From Anaeramoeba flamelloides (Eukaryota > Metamonada > Anaeramoebidae), in contig JANTQA010000012.1 of the NCBI GenBank assembly GCA_027625915.1, positions 7,648,501-7,712,500 on the forward strand: a stretch of DNA of 64,000 nt, in the 5' to 3' direction. Positions 1 to 16,923 of the stretch are shown piece after piece. Position numbers and translations under genes: made by a program. The notes beneath the pieces were generated by a model. The model made no database searches. It was not told the origin of the DNA and saw only the letters and a program-made list of their open reading frames with translations. Position 1 is the stretch's first letter, and every line of letters starts with the position of its first letter.

Positions 1-641
1 TAAATAATAAAAGTTATTTTTTGATTTTTATTTCTAAATTTAGTGCTGATTACTTTATATATTAAAAAAAGTTTTTACATGTTTAATTTTAAATATAATA
101 AATGAAATTATTTTACATTTTTTTTTTACTTTATTACAAGTATTACTTATTGTTTAAATCAAAGTTTTAGAAAATTATATATATTAAACTTTTAATTTTG
201 GCATAAAGTAATGAATTTCATTTTTCTCTTGATTTGATATTTATTAAAAATTTATCTTAAAAAATTAAATTTCTCAGGAATATATTTTTTATTTATTTTT
301 TTTTATCATAAAATAAACCACATTTTTTGATTATTAATAATAATAAATCAATCTATTAAGTTTTTAATTACTATTATTGTAATAAAATTTCTGATTTTAA
401 AATTAAAAAAAAAAATAAAAATCTTTAAAGAAAATGTGAAAATGAATAAAAATTATTTTTTTTTCAAAAATGAAAAATTTTACATAACATAACTACTCTA
501 TCTTTGAACTATTTTATATTTTTATTATAAGTAAAATCTGGATTAAAGACAAAAAAGAAAATAAATATATTAGTTATCATTATCATTTTAAATCGTTTAT
601 TATAAACTTGAAGGAATATAGTCAAATCAGGGTGCTAAGAA
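1..641 (-). mobile_element. Partial copy of the 1.5-kb TIR element (family TIR14)
   Basis: Read on the minus strand, this stretch aligns along most of its length with 40417 to about 41200, which is one end of a complete element later in the window. It ends with the same terminus: the plus-strand GGTGCTAAGAA near 631-641 is the complement of TTCTTAGCACC, against CCCTTAGCACCCC at 40418. The other end lies outside the window. No open reading frame is present, many differences separate the two copies, and the copy looks old. A non-autonomous DNA transposon is the best reading. Confidence 0.6.
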
Positions 642-1235
642 TAATATATATATTTATAGATAGGGCACTTTTAAAAAACTTGATATTTTTTGTAAAATAT
701 GCTTAATATTATTTCTTTTCTTAAATTTGTAATATAAAATCAAATAAAAATTTATATTTTTAAATAAGTATATATAATATGTATATTTCAAAATAATTAT
801 CTTTGGAATATTTCACAAGAAATGAAAGAAAAATACACACTTTATTTGTTGAAAATAAGCTGAAAAAAATTTTAATAAAAAAATTCCGATATTTGGTACA
901 TATATAAACCCTTTCTGAGAATTATATAAATATAAGCTTTTTTATTTTATTAAAAATTTTATCAAGATTAAACAAGTTATCAATTTTGTTTGGAAAAATT
1001 GTTTTGGATGAAAAATAAACAAAAAAAAACAATTGTATTTAGGAAAATATCAAATAAAATCGGTTTTTTTTTTTGGTGTCTTTAATTAAAATAATTTCTT
1101 ACAATTAACTAAATTAAATAATAAAAATATAATAGGAAAAAAAATGATTAAATATAAAATGAAAGATTCAACACAACAATTGTTTTTTCAATACTATCTT
1201 TATATCTGAGTTTTTCTTTAATTAGTTTCTCATTA
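642..1235. other. AT-rich intergenic stretch, nothing recognised
   Basis: There are no coding signals, RNA genes or strong repeats beyond A/T runs. It lies between the TIR14 fragment and a palindromic MITE. Confidence 0.6.
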
Positions 1236-1448
1236 CAGTCAGTTCCACTTTTAAGACACAAACTTTCATTGAAATTTAAGGCACAATAAAATCTAAAATT
1301 AAGGTACAAAATTTGTAATTTTTTTTACAATTGATTTTACTAGAATCTGAATTTTGTACCTTAATTTGAGATTTTTTGTGCCTTAATTTGGTAATTATTT
1401 GTGCCTCGAATTTCGTGAAAGTTTGTGCCTTAAAAGTGGAACTGACTA
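1236..1448. mobile_element. Palindromic MITE, family 1 (copy a)
   Basis: This is an almost complete inverted repeat of about 213 bp. It begins CAGTCAGTTCCACTTTTAAG and ends with the complement of that sequence, with the last base changed (GGAACTGACTA). It is flanked by TA at 1234-1235 and TA at 1449-1450. The arms meet at an A/T-rich centre near 1320-1340. TA duplication and a CAGT start are typical of the Tc1/mariner superfamily. No transposase is present, so mobility would need a source elsewhere. Three more copies lie at 39809, 49417 and 53056. Confidence 0.85.
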
Positions 1449-6780
<5,332 letters not shown>

Positions 6781-9296
6781 TGGACCTACTCGGAATATTT
6801 CCTTTTTAATTTTGAGATTAAATAAATATTTTTTGATTAAAATATTTTTATTTAGTTTTATCAAGAATTTTTAATAAATTAAAGTACATTTATTAATTAA
6901 AATAAATTTATATTACTTGTATTTTTCTTTTTTTTTTTCATCTTTTTATTTTGTATTCTTTAAAAATATATCCAAACCTATCCTAAACTATACACTTCTT
7001 AATATTACACAATAATAATCATTTTTTCTTTTTTTATTTTAAATGGAAACGATTAATAATATGCAAAGAGTAGAAAAGTATAAAGTTCTTTAAATTTTTT
7101 TCGTTTCAATAATTAGACTGCATCCCAAAAAATCTTAAATTCTTTTTGAAAATTTTTCTTCAAAAATTGATCACCAAATATTTAAATTTTCTCTCTTGTA
7201 CTTAATATTATAAGTATTTAATATTAATCAAATAAATGTCTTTATTTGAATGAATTTGAGAAAATAAATAATATATTTTTCATGATAGGGTGATATTTAT
7301 AAAATCCAGAAAGAAAAATATTTTACTTGTTGTCAAAATAATAAGTCAAATTGCGTAAGTTCTTATTTGTTGAAATAGTTAGGGATCTTCAAGGAAAAAA
7401 ATTAAAAACACAAAAAATATAAAAAAATTCTTTGATGTTTTTTATTCTTTTTAGATCTTTAAAGCTAGACGAATTTTTGGATTCTTTAAAACTGTTTTAA
7501 AATCAGATACTCAACCAAAAAAGTAATTGTTTCGAAATTTCAACCTTTTTAATAAATTATTTTCTTCATCACTTTTAAACTCTCAAAATAGTTGACACTA
7601 TTTAAGAATAACACCTTTGGTATTCTATGTTTTTTTTTAATAAAAAAACATAACTGGTTAATTAAGATCAAGAGAAAATTCACATTTCTTCTATTCTCAT
7701 GTCTCTTCCTTTTTTGATATTAAGACACCATTTCCAAAAACTCAACTAGTTATTTCTCAAATAAAACAAAAAAAGAGAAAAATTCAATAATACTCATAAT
7801 CAGTAGAGTATTATGAAATAAAGATTATTTTTCTTGAAATAACCAATATAAATTAGTCTAGAAAAAATGGTTATTTTTTTCATTTTTTTTAGCTTAGGTT
7901 TCAAAAAAATAATAACTAAGAATGTTCACAATAATATAAATTATGGACAAATTAATTCTAAAGATAAAATTATTTATAATTTTCAGAAACTTTTTTGAAT
8001 TGAATGTGTAAAATAAAAATAAGATTTGAATATTCGTTTTGGAATTATTCCAATTATTTCGAAAATGTGATGCTATTATTTGTATATAAAATTATCTTTA
8101 AAATTGATTCTATTATTTTCTTTCAAATACTTATATTGGCATTGCCTATTATAAGTGCTCTTTATATTGGAAGATAACAAATTGAGTCAGTTCAAAATTC
8201 TCAATTGACCACATTAGATGACTCTTTCATTTAATGCTTAATAATAAATATTTTACTCTATTTTTTTTTTTGTAAAATTTTACAATTGATCCTTCATTTT
8301 TAGTATGGAAACTTGTAAAAAAGCAATACCAAAATAACTTTGTGCTATATTCTCAGTTTCTTTGATCATTGAAGGCTTAAAACTTTGAAGAATAGAAACA
8401 AGGTTTTTAATTTGTATCACCAGTTTACCAAATATTGATGAGTTATCTAAATACAATTAACTTTTTCAAAATTCTTATAAGAAAAAACCAAAGTTTTTTA
8501 TTAAGTTTTTTTTCCTTTTTTCATAATCCTTTTAACTCTAATTTCATAAGATTTCAAAATACCACATTTACACAACCTTTGAAATTCTGTTGGCATTCCT
8601 AAGTATTTATAATTAATAAAATACTTTAAAAGGTTATTAGGTATCTAAAGTAGTTTTGGTAAGTTGATTATTTGATATGAAATACAACCACACTCCAAAG
8701 AAATATGTAAATAGAAAAGTCAAATTTCGCAATCCAGATTTCGTTTTATCGGGTATAAATCATACTATCAAAATAATCAGAAGCCTTCATGAGAAACCAA
8801 AATCTTGATAAAAAAAATGAGTTTTTGAATTTGGTGAAAAGGGCTAAATATTAAGATTTTGAAAATTTTCCAAATACTTTTAATCAGATTCTCGATTTAT
8901 AGGATGATTCTTAAATTTCAAGCAAAATTATATAACCTCAGAACTTTGAGAACTAAAACAACTTCTTCGTAACTTGAAAACAAAAAATAACAACAAAATA
9001 AACGAGTATATTTTGAGCTGATTGTTAAATGAAATGATTTTATTTTTGGACCTTTTCTGTGTTAATTTTTTGTTTCTTTTATTTCTTCTATTTTTAACAA
9101 GGTTTTTGTTATAGATCACAAAAAAACCAAAAATTTTAATATCCCCAAGGTTATTCTTTAACATTTTCTGAGATTGTGTCTCTCAAGACACATTAATTCA
9201 TAAAAAATCTCAATAAAAAATTTATTTTTTTTATTTTTGATAAATCCAAAAACACCAAATATTTTTTTGGACTTAATTGGTAGGAGAAAGCCATTC
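6781..9296. other. Intergenic region between Rab2 and the KEKE gene
   Basis: About 2.5 kb of AT-rich DNA. AATAAA-like signals lie shortly after the Rab2 stop (near 6820), as expected for a 3' end. A 78-codon open frame on the minus strand at 8928-9164 is low-complexity and unsupported. No other feature was recognised. Confidence 0.5.
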
Positions 9297-12200
9297 ATGA
9301 ATTGTAATCTTTTTGGAATTCTTCAACAAAAAAAGCAACCTTTTGTCTGGAAAGAAGTTGTTCCCCGTAAGCTAAAAAAAGGGAAAAACAAACCAACAAT
9401 TTGGGCTTGCAAGCTTATCGAATGCCCCAGCTCAACAGAACTTTACAACGAAGATTGTGTTTGTTTTTTAGCTTTTCTGTTAATGGCCGCACCCACAAAA
9501 CAAGTCACAATTTGTCTGTGTAATTCAAAAAGCGAACAGATCAAAGGAAATTTGAAATCAATCAATTCGGTATTGCGCAAACACTATTCCTTATTAGATC
9601 CCTCATTTTCCGATCTTGAATCACTTTCAAATTCAGAAACAGAAATTAAGCAAATCCTTTCTGGTTCATTTCGGACGATTCATAGCGATCTTCAATTAAA
9701 GAAGAATTCGAGGCTAAATTCCCAAAATGATCCAATAACCATTAATTTGTTAGAATCCCAATTCAAGGAAAGCGATCTTCAAAATCTTGTAGTCATTAAA
9801 AACCAGCCCAAAAGTAGTTTTCTTATTAAAAACCCTTGGTATGAGTTTTGTAAAATACAAAAGAAAATAATAAAAGAAACAGCTAAAAAAAGTTCACAAA
9901 CCAAAAAAATCAAAAACAATAACAAAGTACGAGCAAAAGAAAAGGAAAAAGGAAAAGAAAAAGAGAACGGAAAAAAGATAGGAACTTCACAAACCAATGG
10001 AAACAAAAACAAAAAAGAAAAGGAAATTAAAGAGAAGGATAAGGAAAAAGAGAAGGAAAAAGAAAAAGAAAAAGGAGAAGAAAAACCAAAAGAAAAGGAA
10101 AAAGGAGAAGAAAAAGAGAACAGAAAAAAGATAGGAACTTCACAAACCAACGGAAAACAAAACAAAAAAGAAAAGGAAATTAAAGAAAAAGATAAGGAAA
10201 AAGAAAAAGATAAGAAAAAAGCGAAATTGAAAAAAGAAAAAGGAGAAGAAAAACCAAAAGAAAAGGAAAAAGGTAAAGAAAATGAAAAGGAAATTAAAGA
10301 AGAAGAAAAGGAAAAGGATAAAGATAAGAAAAAAGCGAAATTCAAAAAAGAAAAAGAGAAAGAAAACGGAAAAAAGATAGGAACTTCACAAACCAATGGA
10401 AACAAAAACAAAAAAGAGGAAATGAAAGAAAAGGTGAACGAGAAGGAGAAAGAACAAGAAAAACAAAAAAAAAAGGAAAAAGTTAAAGGGGATGAAATTA
10501 AAAAAGGGAAACAAAAAAAAAATAAAAAAGAACAAGAAAAACAAAAAGGGAAAGAGGAAATCAAAGAAAAAGAAAAAGAAAAGGAAGAAAAAGAAAAGGA
10601 AGAAAAAGAAAAAGATAAAGAAAAAGAGAATGAGAAAGAGAAAGAGAAGGTGAAAAACAAAAAAGAACAAGAAAAACAAAAACAAAAGGAAAAAATTAAA
10701 AAGGGAATTGAAGAAGAGTACGAATTAAAAAAGAAAAACTCAAAAAATAAAAAAGAACAAGAAAAACAAAAAGAGAAGGAAAAAGTGAAAAAAGAAAAAG
10801 AAAATGAAAAAGAAATAAATAATGAAAAAGAAAATAAAAAGGAAACAAGTGATGTAAATGTTACTGATCAAGATCAAAATACAGATCAAGATTTGAAAAT
10901 AAATTCTGAGATTGATCAAAACAACGAAACGAAAGATACTAACAACACAACTACTACCGAAACCGAATCTAAAATAAGAACAGCAACAGACACAGAAACG
11001 GCAACACTAACGGCAACACTAACAGGGTCAGAAACGGCAACAGCAACAGGGTCAGAAACTGAGGATATTACAATCAATGGATCAGCAACAGATACAGGAA
11101 TAGGATCAAGCAATTCTGAAGAAGAAGAGTATTCATTTCTTTCTACATCTGATCGTGAATTTCTTGATTTACATGTTTATAATCATGATTCACATCAAGA
11201 AGACAGAAACAAAAAAGTTCGTAATTCCGAAAAAGTTCAACCAGAAAATACAAATCGTATTGCTAAGAAAAACTCAAAAAAGAATAAACATAATAAAAAT
11301 ACAAAAAAAAGCGAAAAAGAGAAAGTGAAAATGAAAAAAAAAAAAGAACAAGACAAACAAAAACAAAAACAAAAGGAAAAAGTTAAAGAGTACGAATTAA
11401 AAAAGAAAAACTCAAAAAATAAAAAAGAACAAGAAAAACAAAAACAAAAGGAAAAAGAGAAAATGAACGAGAAAAACAAAAAAGAAAAACAAAAACTAAA
11501 GGAAAAAGTTCAAGAGAATGAATTAAAAAAGAAAAACCCAAAAAAGAAAAAAGAACAAGAAAAACAAAAACAAAAGGAAAAAGTTAAAGGGGACGAGAAA
11601 AACAAAAAAGAAAAACAAAAACTAAAGGAAAAAGTTCAAGAGAATGCTGATCAAAAAGAAATTAAAAAAGAGAAAAAGAAAAGACAAGAAAAACAAAAAC
11701 AAAAACAAAAAAAGAAAGGGAAAGGGAAAAGACAAGAAAAAGAAAAACAAAAAGAAAAAGAGAAAGGGAAAGGGAAAAAAGAAAAAGAACAAGAAAAACA
11801 AAAAGAAAAAGAAAAAGGAAAAGAAAAAAAGAAAAGTGAAGAAAAACAAAAAAAGATTAACAAAACAGTCTCAAAAAAAAAATCAAAATCAAAAATTCAT
11901 AAAAAAGAAATTCGAAATAAAAAGCTGAAACAAAACTCAAAATCATTGCCAAAATTAAGGGGAAATTTACATTCTACAAAAAAAAATAATTCAAAACCTG
12001 AAAATAAACGAGAAAGAGAAAAATCTCAATCACCCAAAACAAACATCATGTCCTTGACCATGATTGATCTTGAGGAACAGAAAAAATTACATAAAATATA
12101 TCCCTTTCCTGAAGATCTGACCCAAGGTGAAGGCATTTTAAGAAAGGTATTAAATATTTTGAAAAATGGATTTGATTCCTTATCGCAATTTGAACAGTAT

Positions 12201-13256
12201 TTTTTACAGGCATCTGAACTCAAATGGAAAACATTAGAATTAAACCCAACATTGGAAAATGAAAGGGGACAGGAAGAAGAAGAAGAAGAAAAAGAAGAAG
12301 AAGAAGAAGAAGAAGAAAATAAAGTTGATGAGAGGGCGTTACAAATGCTAAGGAAGTTGCAAAGCCAAATGCGTAAAGCGGAAAGGCAAGCCAAAAAATG
12401 TATTAGATTAGGAAATAGTAAGCATGTGTTAGAAGTTTACAATTCGCAAGAAGAAACTATCCATCAAGCAGAATTAATTATTGATAAAAAACAGGGGATC
12501 GTTCAAATAGAAGGTGTTGGCAAAGTTTTCCAGATTAACTGGAGAGGTGAAAACAAATTATTTCTTGATTTAAAAAAGTTAACAAAATTCAACGTCATCA
12601 ACCAAAATCAAGAACAAATGATTATTCAAGTTTCCGATATTTTCCAAAGACGTGTCTTAATTTTGGTCTTGTTAAAATATTTAAATTCCAAGGGTAAAGA
12701 TAAACTGATTGGCAATAATCCACAGATCAATGATCTAACAAAAAAAAATTTATTTCCAATGGTATTGCCCATGCACCAGCAAATCAATGAAAAAAATAAA
12801 CAATTTTTTCTAAATCAAAGTAAAATAGAGACTTTGCTCAATTCAGATCCAGATTTGACACAAAAGGAAATTATCAGGGGTATGTATGCGAACTCCGGAA
12901 CCATCATTTATCAAGTGCATTTAATTGTCTATCGCGAAGTCCCTTACGCCTCCGCTAACTTAATTTTGAATAAGAATAAAATCACTTTCAAAATTTCAAA
13001 TGACAAACCCATTGTTTATTTTTTGAACAATGAGATCAAAATTGCTCGTGATAAAAAATTTAAAACGAGGTTCAGTTTAACAACAGCAAAATCGAAAAAA
13101 AATACACCAATAAATTGCACAGTAATAACGCATTCCGAATTTATTAGAAAACAAATTATGTTGTCAATTAATTATTTTGCAGGAAAATATACACCAGCAA
13201 TGAAACCTAAGAAAATTCATTCTTTTGCATGGAAAAGGAAAAACAAAGAAAAATAA
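9297..13256 (+). CDS. 1,319-aa KEKE-repeat protein, function unknown
   Basis: Single-exon gene. The first ATG after the in-frame stop at 9201 is at 9297; the frame is open a little further upstream, and a TAG at 9281-9283 could serve as a splice acceptor for an unseen first exon. Order of parts: an N-terminal region of about 210 residues with ordinary composition; a long Lys/Glu/Gln tract (about 225-530) containing the module KKIGTSQTNG three times (near 226, 276 and 358); a Thr/Ala/Glu tract (about 560-600) with TATDTETATLTATLTGSE; a second KEKQ tract (about 660-860); and a C-terminal domain of about 400 residues, interrupted by a poly-Glu run near 12270-12320. The last 250 residues contain two similar blocks, each a run of alternating hydrophobic strands followed by a hydrophobic helix (SDIFQRRVLILVLLKYL and SEFIRKQIMLSINYFAG). 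They resemble tandem PH-like folds, which is inference only. No known family is recognised. The charged tracts suggest a long, mostly helical or disordered scaffold. Confidence 0.8.
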   Translation: MNCNLFGILQQKKQPFVWKEVVPRKLKKGKNKPTIWACKLIECPSSTELYNEDCVCFLAFLLMAAPTKQVTICLCNSKSEQIKGNLKSINSVLRKHYSLLDPSFSDLESLSNSETEIKQILSGSFRTIHSDLQLKKNSRLNSQNDPITINLLESQFKESDLQNLVVIKNQPKSSFLIKNPWYEFCKIQKKIIKETAKKSSQTKKIKNNNKVRAKEKEKGKEKENGKKIGTSQTNGNKNKKEKEIKEKDKEKEKEKEKEKGEEKPKEKEKGEEKENRKKIGTSQTNGKQNKKEKEIKEKDKEKEKDKKKAKLKKEKGEEKPKEKEKGKENEKEIKEEEKEKDKDKKKAKFKKEKEKENGKKIGTSQTNGNKNKKEEMKEKVNEKEKEQEKQKKKEKVKGDEIKKGKQKKNKKEQEKQKGKEEIKEKEKEKEEKEKEEKEKDKEKENEKEKEKVKNKKEQEKQKQKEKIKKGIEEEYELKKKNSKNKKEQEKQKEKEKVKKEKENEKEINNEKENKKETSDVNVTDQDQNTDQDLKINSEIDQNNETKDTNNTTTTETESKIRTATDTETATLTATLTGSETATATGSETEDITINGSATDTGIGSSNSEEEEYSFLSTSDREFLDLHVYNHDSHQEDRNKKVRNSEKVQPENTNRIAKKNSKKNKHNKNTKKSEKEKVKMKKKKEQDKQKQKQKEKVKEYELKKKNSKNKKEQEKQKQKEKEKMNEKNKKEKQKLKEKVQENELKKKNPKKKKEQEKQKQKEKVKGDEKNKKEKQKLKEKVQENADQKEIKKEKKKRQEKQKQKQKKKGKGKRQEKEKQKEKEKGKGKKEKEQEKQKEKEKGKEKKKSEEKQKKINKTVSKKKSKSKIHKKEIRNKKLKQNSKSLPKLRGNLHSTKKNNSKPENKREREKSQSPKTNIMSLTMIDLEEQKKLHKIYPFPEDLTQGEGILRKVLNILKNGFDSLSQFEQYFLQASELKWKTLELNPTLENERGQEEEEEEKEEEEEEEENKVDERALQMLRKLQSQMRKAERQAKKCIRLGNSKHVLEVYNSQEETIHQAELIIDKKQGIVQIEGVGKVFQINWRGENKLFLDLKKLTKFNVINQNQEQMIIQVSDIFQRRVLILVLLKYLNSKGKDKLIGNNPQINDLTKKNLFPMVLPMHQQINEKNKQFFLNQSKIETLLNSDPDLTQKEIIRGMYANSGTIIYQVHLIVYREVPYASANLILNKNKITFKISNDKPIVYFLNNEIKIARDKKFKTRFSLTTAKSKKNTPINCTVITHSEFIRKQIMLSINYFAGKYTPAMKPKKIHSFAWKRKNKEK

Positions 13257-13506
13257 TATCTTTTTAAAGATTTAAATCACCGATTTATATATATATATAT
13301 ATATATTAATTACCCATCAAATAATTAAACAACATTTTTTTGTCTTTAATAATATATTTAAAAATTATTTTTATGATTAATATCCAGTAATATATAATAT
13401 TAAAAATAAATAATTGACAAAAAAAAACAGATATTTTGTTGTTTTATTTAACCAAAAAGAAAAGTTTTATGTCAAATTTTTTGTTTTTATTTAGTAAAAG
13501 AGAATA
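13257..13506. other. 3' flank of the KEKE gene with a (TA)n tract
   Basis: A short (TA)n microsatellite lies at about 13286-13307 directly after the gene. Nothing else was recognised. Confidence 0.5.
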
Positions 13507-13945
13507 ATCTAAATTAAAATTTAAAATTTTCCACACAGTTAAAACAGTTAAAAGAATCATAATAATACAATTTCATTCAAATTGGAAATAATTTGGATTT
13601 TTGTAAAATCTGAATATCCTTATTTCATCTTTGAGTTTTTTATTTTCATTTTTTGAATTATGTAACTCGTTTTGGTTCCAAAAAATTTTTTGCCACACTT
13701 TGATATTAGGTTAAAGATGAATTCTTCAGAATATAAGAAATCAAATAAAATTAGTTAATGGTATTTGTCCTTTGATCAATCAATATTCCTAATAGAATTT
13801 AAACATATTTACAATGCATTTTTTGTTTTATTCTCTCTCTAATATTTTTAACACACTATTGATTTATTCGTATTGTTAATTTTTTATTTATTGTTGTATG
13901 GGTATTGTAATTTATAAACAATTCATTACATATAATAAATAAATT
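13507..13945 (-). mobile_element. MITE family 2, degraded copy (copy d)
   Basis: The left end, CTAAATTAAAATTTAAAA near 13508, matches the complement of the 3' terminus of the copy ending near 18499. Inside, the stretch around 13780-13800 (GATCAATCAATATTCCTAA) and GTATTGTAATTTATAAACAA near 13902 match other copies in reverse. The right end has decayed beyond recognition, so that boundary is approximate. Confidence 0.55.
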
Positions 13946-14360
13946 CTGAACATTTAAAGTTAACCAAAACTAAATATTGGATTTCAGTTATTCATCTTTT
14001 ATTAATTATTTTTTCAAAGTTAGAATAATTTTATATAATTAAGACAAGATAGCTGTAAAACTCATTAAGATACGAATACCCCTTTTTTCAAAATTACTGA
14101 TTTTGAAAAAAACATCAATTTCTCGGATAATTTTTTTTATTGAAAAAAGTTGAATTGAATGAATTTTAGATTTAACATTAAGATTCAATAAATAAAATAA
14201 TGATAAAACACTTTGACAAAAAAACAGGGAATTTAAACCCCATTCCAAAAATTTGGACACACCCAAAATCAAAAATAGGCAAAACAAAACTCAATATATT
14301 ATATTTTTCCAGACTTAATATAAAAACCCATTTAAGTTAGCAAAGTATTGATGTTTTTAT

Positions 14361-14376
14361 AAGAAATCATTTTTTT
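14361..14376 (+). repeat. Left target-site duplication of the LINE (16 bp)
   Basis: AAGAAATCATTTTTTT is repeated exactly at 16924-16939 on the other side of the LINE. In the empty-site copy at 27092 the corresponding sequence occurs once, as AAGTAATCATTTTAA. This is direct evidence for target-primed insertion. Confidence 0.9.
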
Positions 14377-16923
14377 ATTCAGAAATTAATAGTTCAATAT
14401 CATAATTTCAAAACAGTTATTCTGGGAGATTTTAATCATACAGAAATGGCTATAATGAAAAATTTCCAATTAAAAAATTTCAAAATAATTCCAAATACAT
14501 CAAATAGCAGAACAAATAATATTGACCATATCTTAATCAATTTTAAAAATAATTTTATTTTAAAAAATTCAAAAACAATACAAAATAGTTTATCAGACCA
14601 TAAAATGTTAATTAATAATCTTGCCTTAAAAACAGATTGGAATATTAAAAAAAAATATAGAATTTCAAATCAGAATACTTATCAAAAATTATTTACTAAT
14701 TACTTTTCAGAAAAAAATTTTCTTTTAGATATCACTACAATAAAAATTTTCAAAAATAAATTCATTCAGTTCAAAGATATAATTTATAAAGAAGAAAAAA
14801 AAAGATTACGAAATCGTACCATTAATAAAAAAATCTCTTGTCTAACCCAAATTTAATTCATCGAATCAAAAAAATAAATAAAGTAGCTTGGAATAAATTT
14901 CTTAATGAAATTAATTTAGAATTTAATCAAAAAAAGAACTTTTGGAAAAAAATAAATTTAATAAGGTCTAAAAAAATGAAAATGATTTTAAACAATAAAA
15001 ATATGATTGAAGAGTATTTTTGGTCATATTAAAAAAAAATTCAATTGAACTAAATCAAAAAATTTTAGATTATATAAAAAATCTTAAAATAAATAATTTA
15101 AAAGAGTCAAAAATTTATATTTATTTTCCAATGGAAAAAATTAAAAATACTATTAAAAATTTAAAAAAACAAATCAGTGAAAGGATTTCAAAAAATCGAG
15201 AATTTAAAATTTAACATCGATGGAGAAAATTTTATAGATATTGAACCAATTGAGAACAAAAATTATAAAAAATTTCTAATTACAATACAAAATATATTTA
15301 ATAATTGGTTATTGAACCCTAATGATAAAACTATTAAATATATCAAAAAAAGATCAATTTTGTTTATTCATAAAAAGGGAAATGAAGGAGTCGCTTTAAA
15401 CTATCGACCTATTTCAATTAATCAAAGTCTACCAAGATTATTTCTTAAAATGCTATATAAACTTATTGAGCCTTGTTGGGAATTTATTCATAAAGCGCAG
15501 TTTGGCTTTCGAAAAAAATTTGATACTCGTGTTGCGGTATTAAACTTTTTAAATATTTACAATCAGATAAAAACAAATAATGAAAATAAAAATGATAAAA
15601 CTCATATTATAATGATTGATATAGCAAAATGCTTTGACTCAATCAGTTTTAAAATAATTAGGAAAACAATAAAAAAGTTTATTCTAAATAAAATTATTCA
15701 AAAATTTTTAGTAAAATATTATCAAGGAAAAGGACTTGGTATATTCCAAGGGGATCCCTTATCACCGATTATATTTGCTCTTATTTCACATTTTCTATTA
15801 TTAAAAATAATACCATTAACAAATCATTGTCAAATGTTTGCAGATGATTTAATTTTAATCATAAAAGGGAATATGAATCAAATAAATGAAAAATTAAATG
15901 CTATATATCAAGTAATTGTCCAATTTGGATTAAAACCTAATGAAGACAAAACAGAAATTACTCAAGATTTATCAAAAATTAAATATTTGGGAATTTATTT
16001 GGAAAAAATTTCACATTTAGTCTATAACCTAAAAAAGGCAAAAGAGACTTATAATAGTTCTAAACAATTATTCAATAATAATTTATTAACAAATAATTTA
16101 AAAAATAAGATTATTTAAATCTTTTATATTAAGTCAATTAACATATGGATTAGAAATATATAATTATAAAATAGCAACCCTAAACTATTTAAACTCTTGG
16201 ATTAATACATGTATTACTGAAATCTGCAAAATAAACAGAAACACACCAATTCTTATTTATAAAACAGAATTTAAATTCGAAAATTTGGTAATATCAATCA
16301 ATAAAAAGAAATTCAAATTCAAAAATAAATTAAAAGAATTATCTCTACCCTATCTGGAAAAATTAATAAAATTTAATCATAGAATAAACAATAAAATTAA
16401 CTGGAAGTCGGAGAGTTTAAACCTTCTTAAAAAGGAAATTTATAATTATAATTATAATGAGTTGTTGAATTCTACCAGTTGGAAGGTACAAAAATATTTC
16501 GCAATAATTAAAAACCAAAAAAATTTATTTATTAATCAAAGATATTTAAGTTATCCATCAAGTTCAACAATTCTAAAATTCAGAACATTTACCAACTGCT
16601 TAAATAGATATTATTATGTAATAAATAAAAATTCAAATAAATTTTGTCCTTTATGTTTAAAATATGAACATAAGGAAATAATAGAAAATATTGATCACTT
16701 TTTATGGGTATGTCCTTCCTTTGAAAAAGATAGATTAATTTTTCTGAAAAAGTTAAAAGAATTAAATTTTAATGAAATAATTTTAAATTATGATAGCTTA
16801 AAATTATTTTCGTTAATTAATAATCGTGAAATCTATGATTTTACGCTTAAATTTCTGAAAGGGAATTTAAGTAAAAGGGCACTTAGAGTGTAATCTACAC
16901 TTCCTCCTCAATAAAAAAAAAAA
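14377..16923 (+). mobile_element. 5'-truncated APE-type LINE, decayed
   Basis: Non-LTR retrotransposon bracketed by a 16-bp target duplication and ending in a run of 13 A. It starts inside the apurinic endonuclease domain (VILGDFNH at about 14418, IDHILIN near 14521, SDHKML near 14596). It continues into reverse transcriptase: YRPISI, QFGFR, MIDIAKCFDSI (motif A), FQGDPLSPIIF (motif B), FADDLILI (motif C, about 15838-15861) and GLKPNEDKTEI. It ends with a C-terminal CPLC...H...C finger (about 16645-16710). The reading frame changes near 14850, 15025, 15190 and 16118, so this copy cannot be translated as one protein. The catalytic Asp residues of both RT motifs are still encoded. The clade is undetermined; the endonuclease and finger exclude R2-like families. 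The frame breaks and intact target duplication suggest moderate age. Confidence 0.9.
16886..16902 (+). other. 3'-terminal hairpin of the LINE spanning its stop codon
   Basis: AGTGTA and TACACT flank a three-base loop (stem 16887-16892 with 16896-16901). The TAA stop of the last frame is at 16891-16893, inside the hairpin. Only the short CTTCCTCCTCAAT tract and the A tail follow. A terminal stem is a plausible recognition site for the element's own reverse transcriptase, but this is inference. Confidence 0.4.

Noticed and set aside
9237-9296. Upstream extension of the KEKE frame from a TTG at 9237
   Set aside because: TTG starts are not expected in a eukaryotic gene. The first ATG after the in-frame stop is at 9297.
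9779-11928. Long open frames antisense to, or in another frame of, the KEKE gene (up to 293 codons, Phe/Ser-rich or Lys-rich)
   Set aside because: They are the complement or shifted reading of AAA/GAA-rich sense codons. Composition explains them, and they lack any other coding signal.
14039-14287. 82-codon minus-strand frame left of the LINE
   Set aside because: It spans the MITE 2 boundary and has no similarity to any protein family I recognise.
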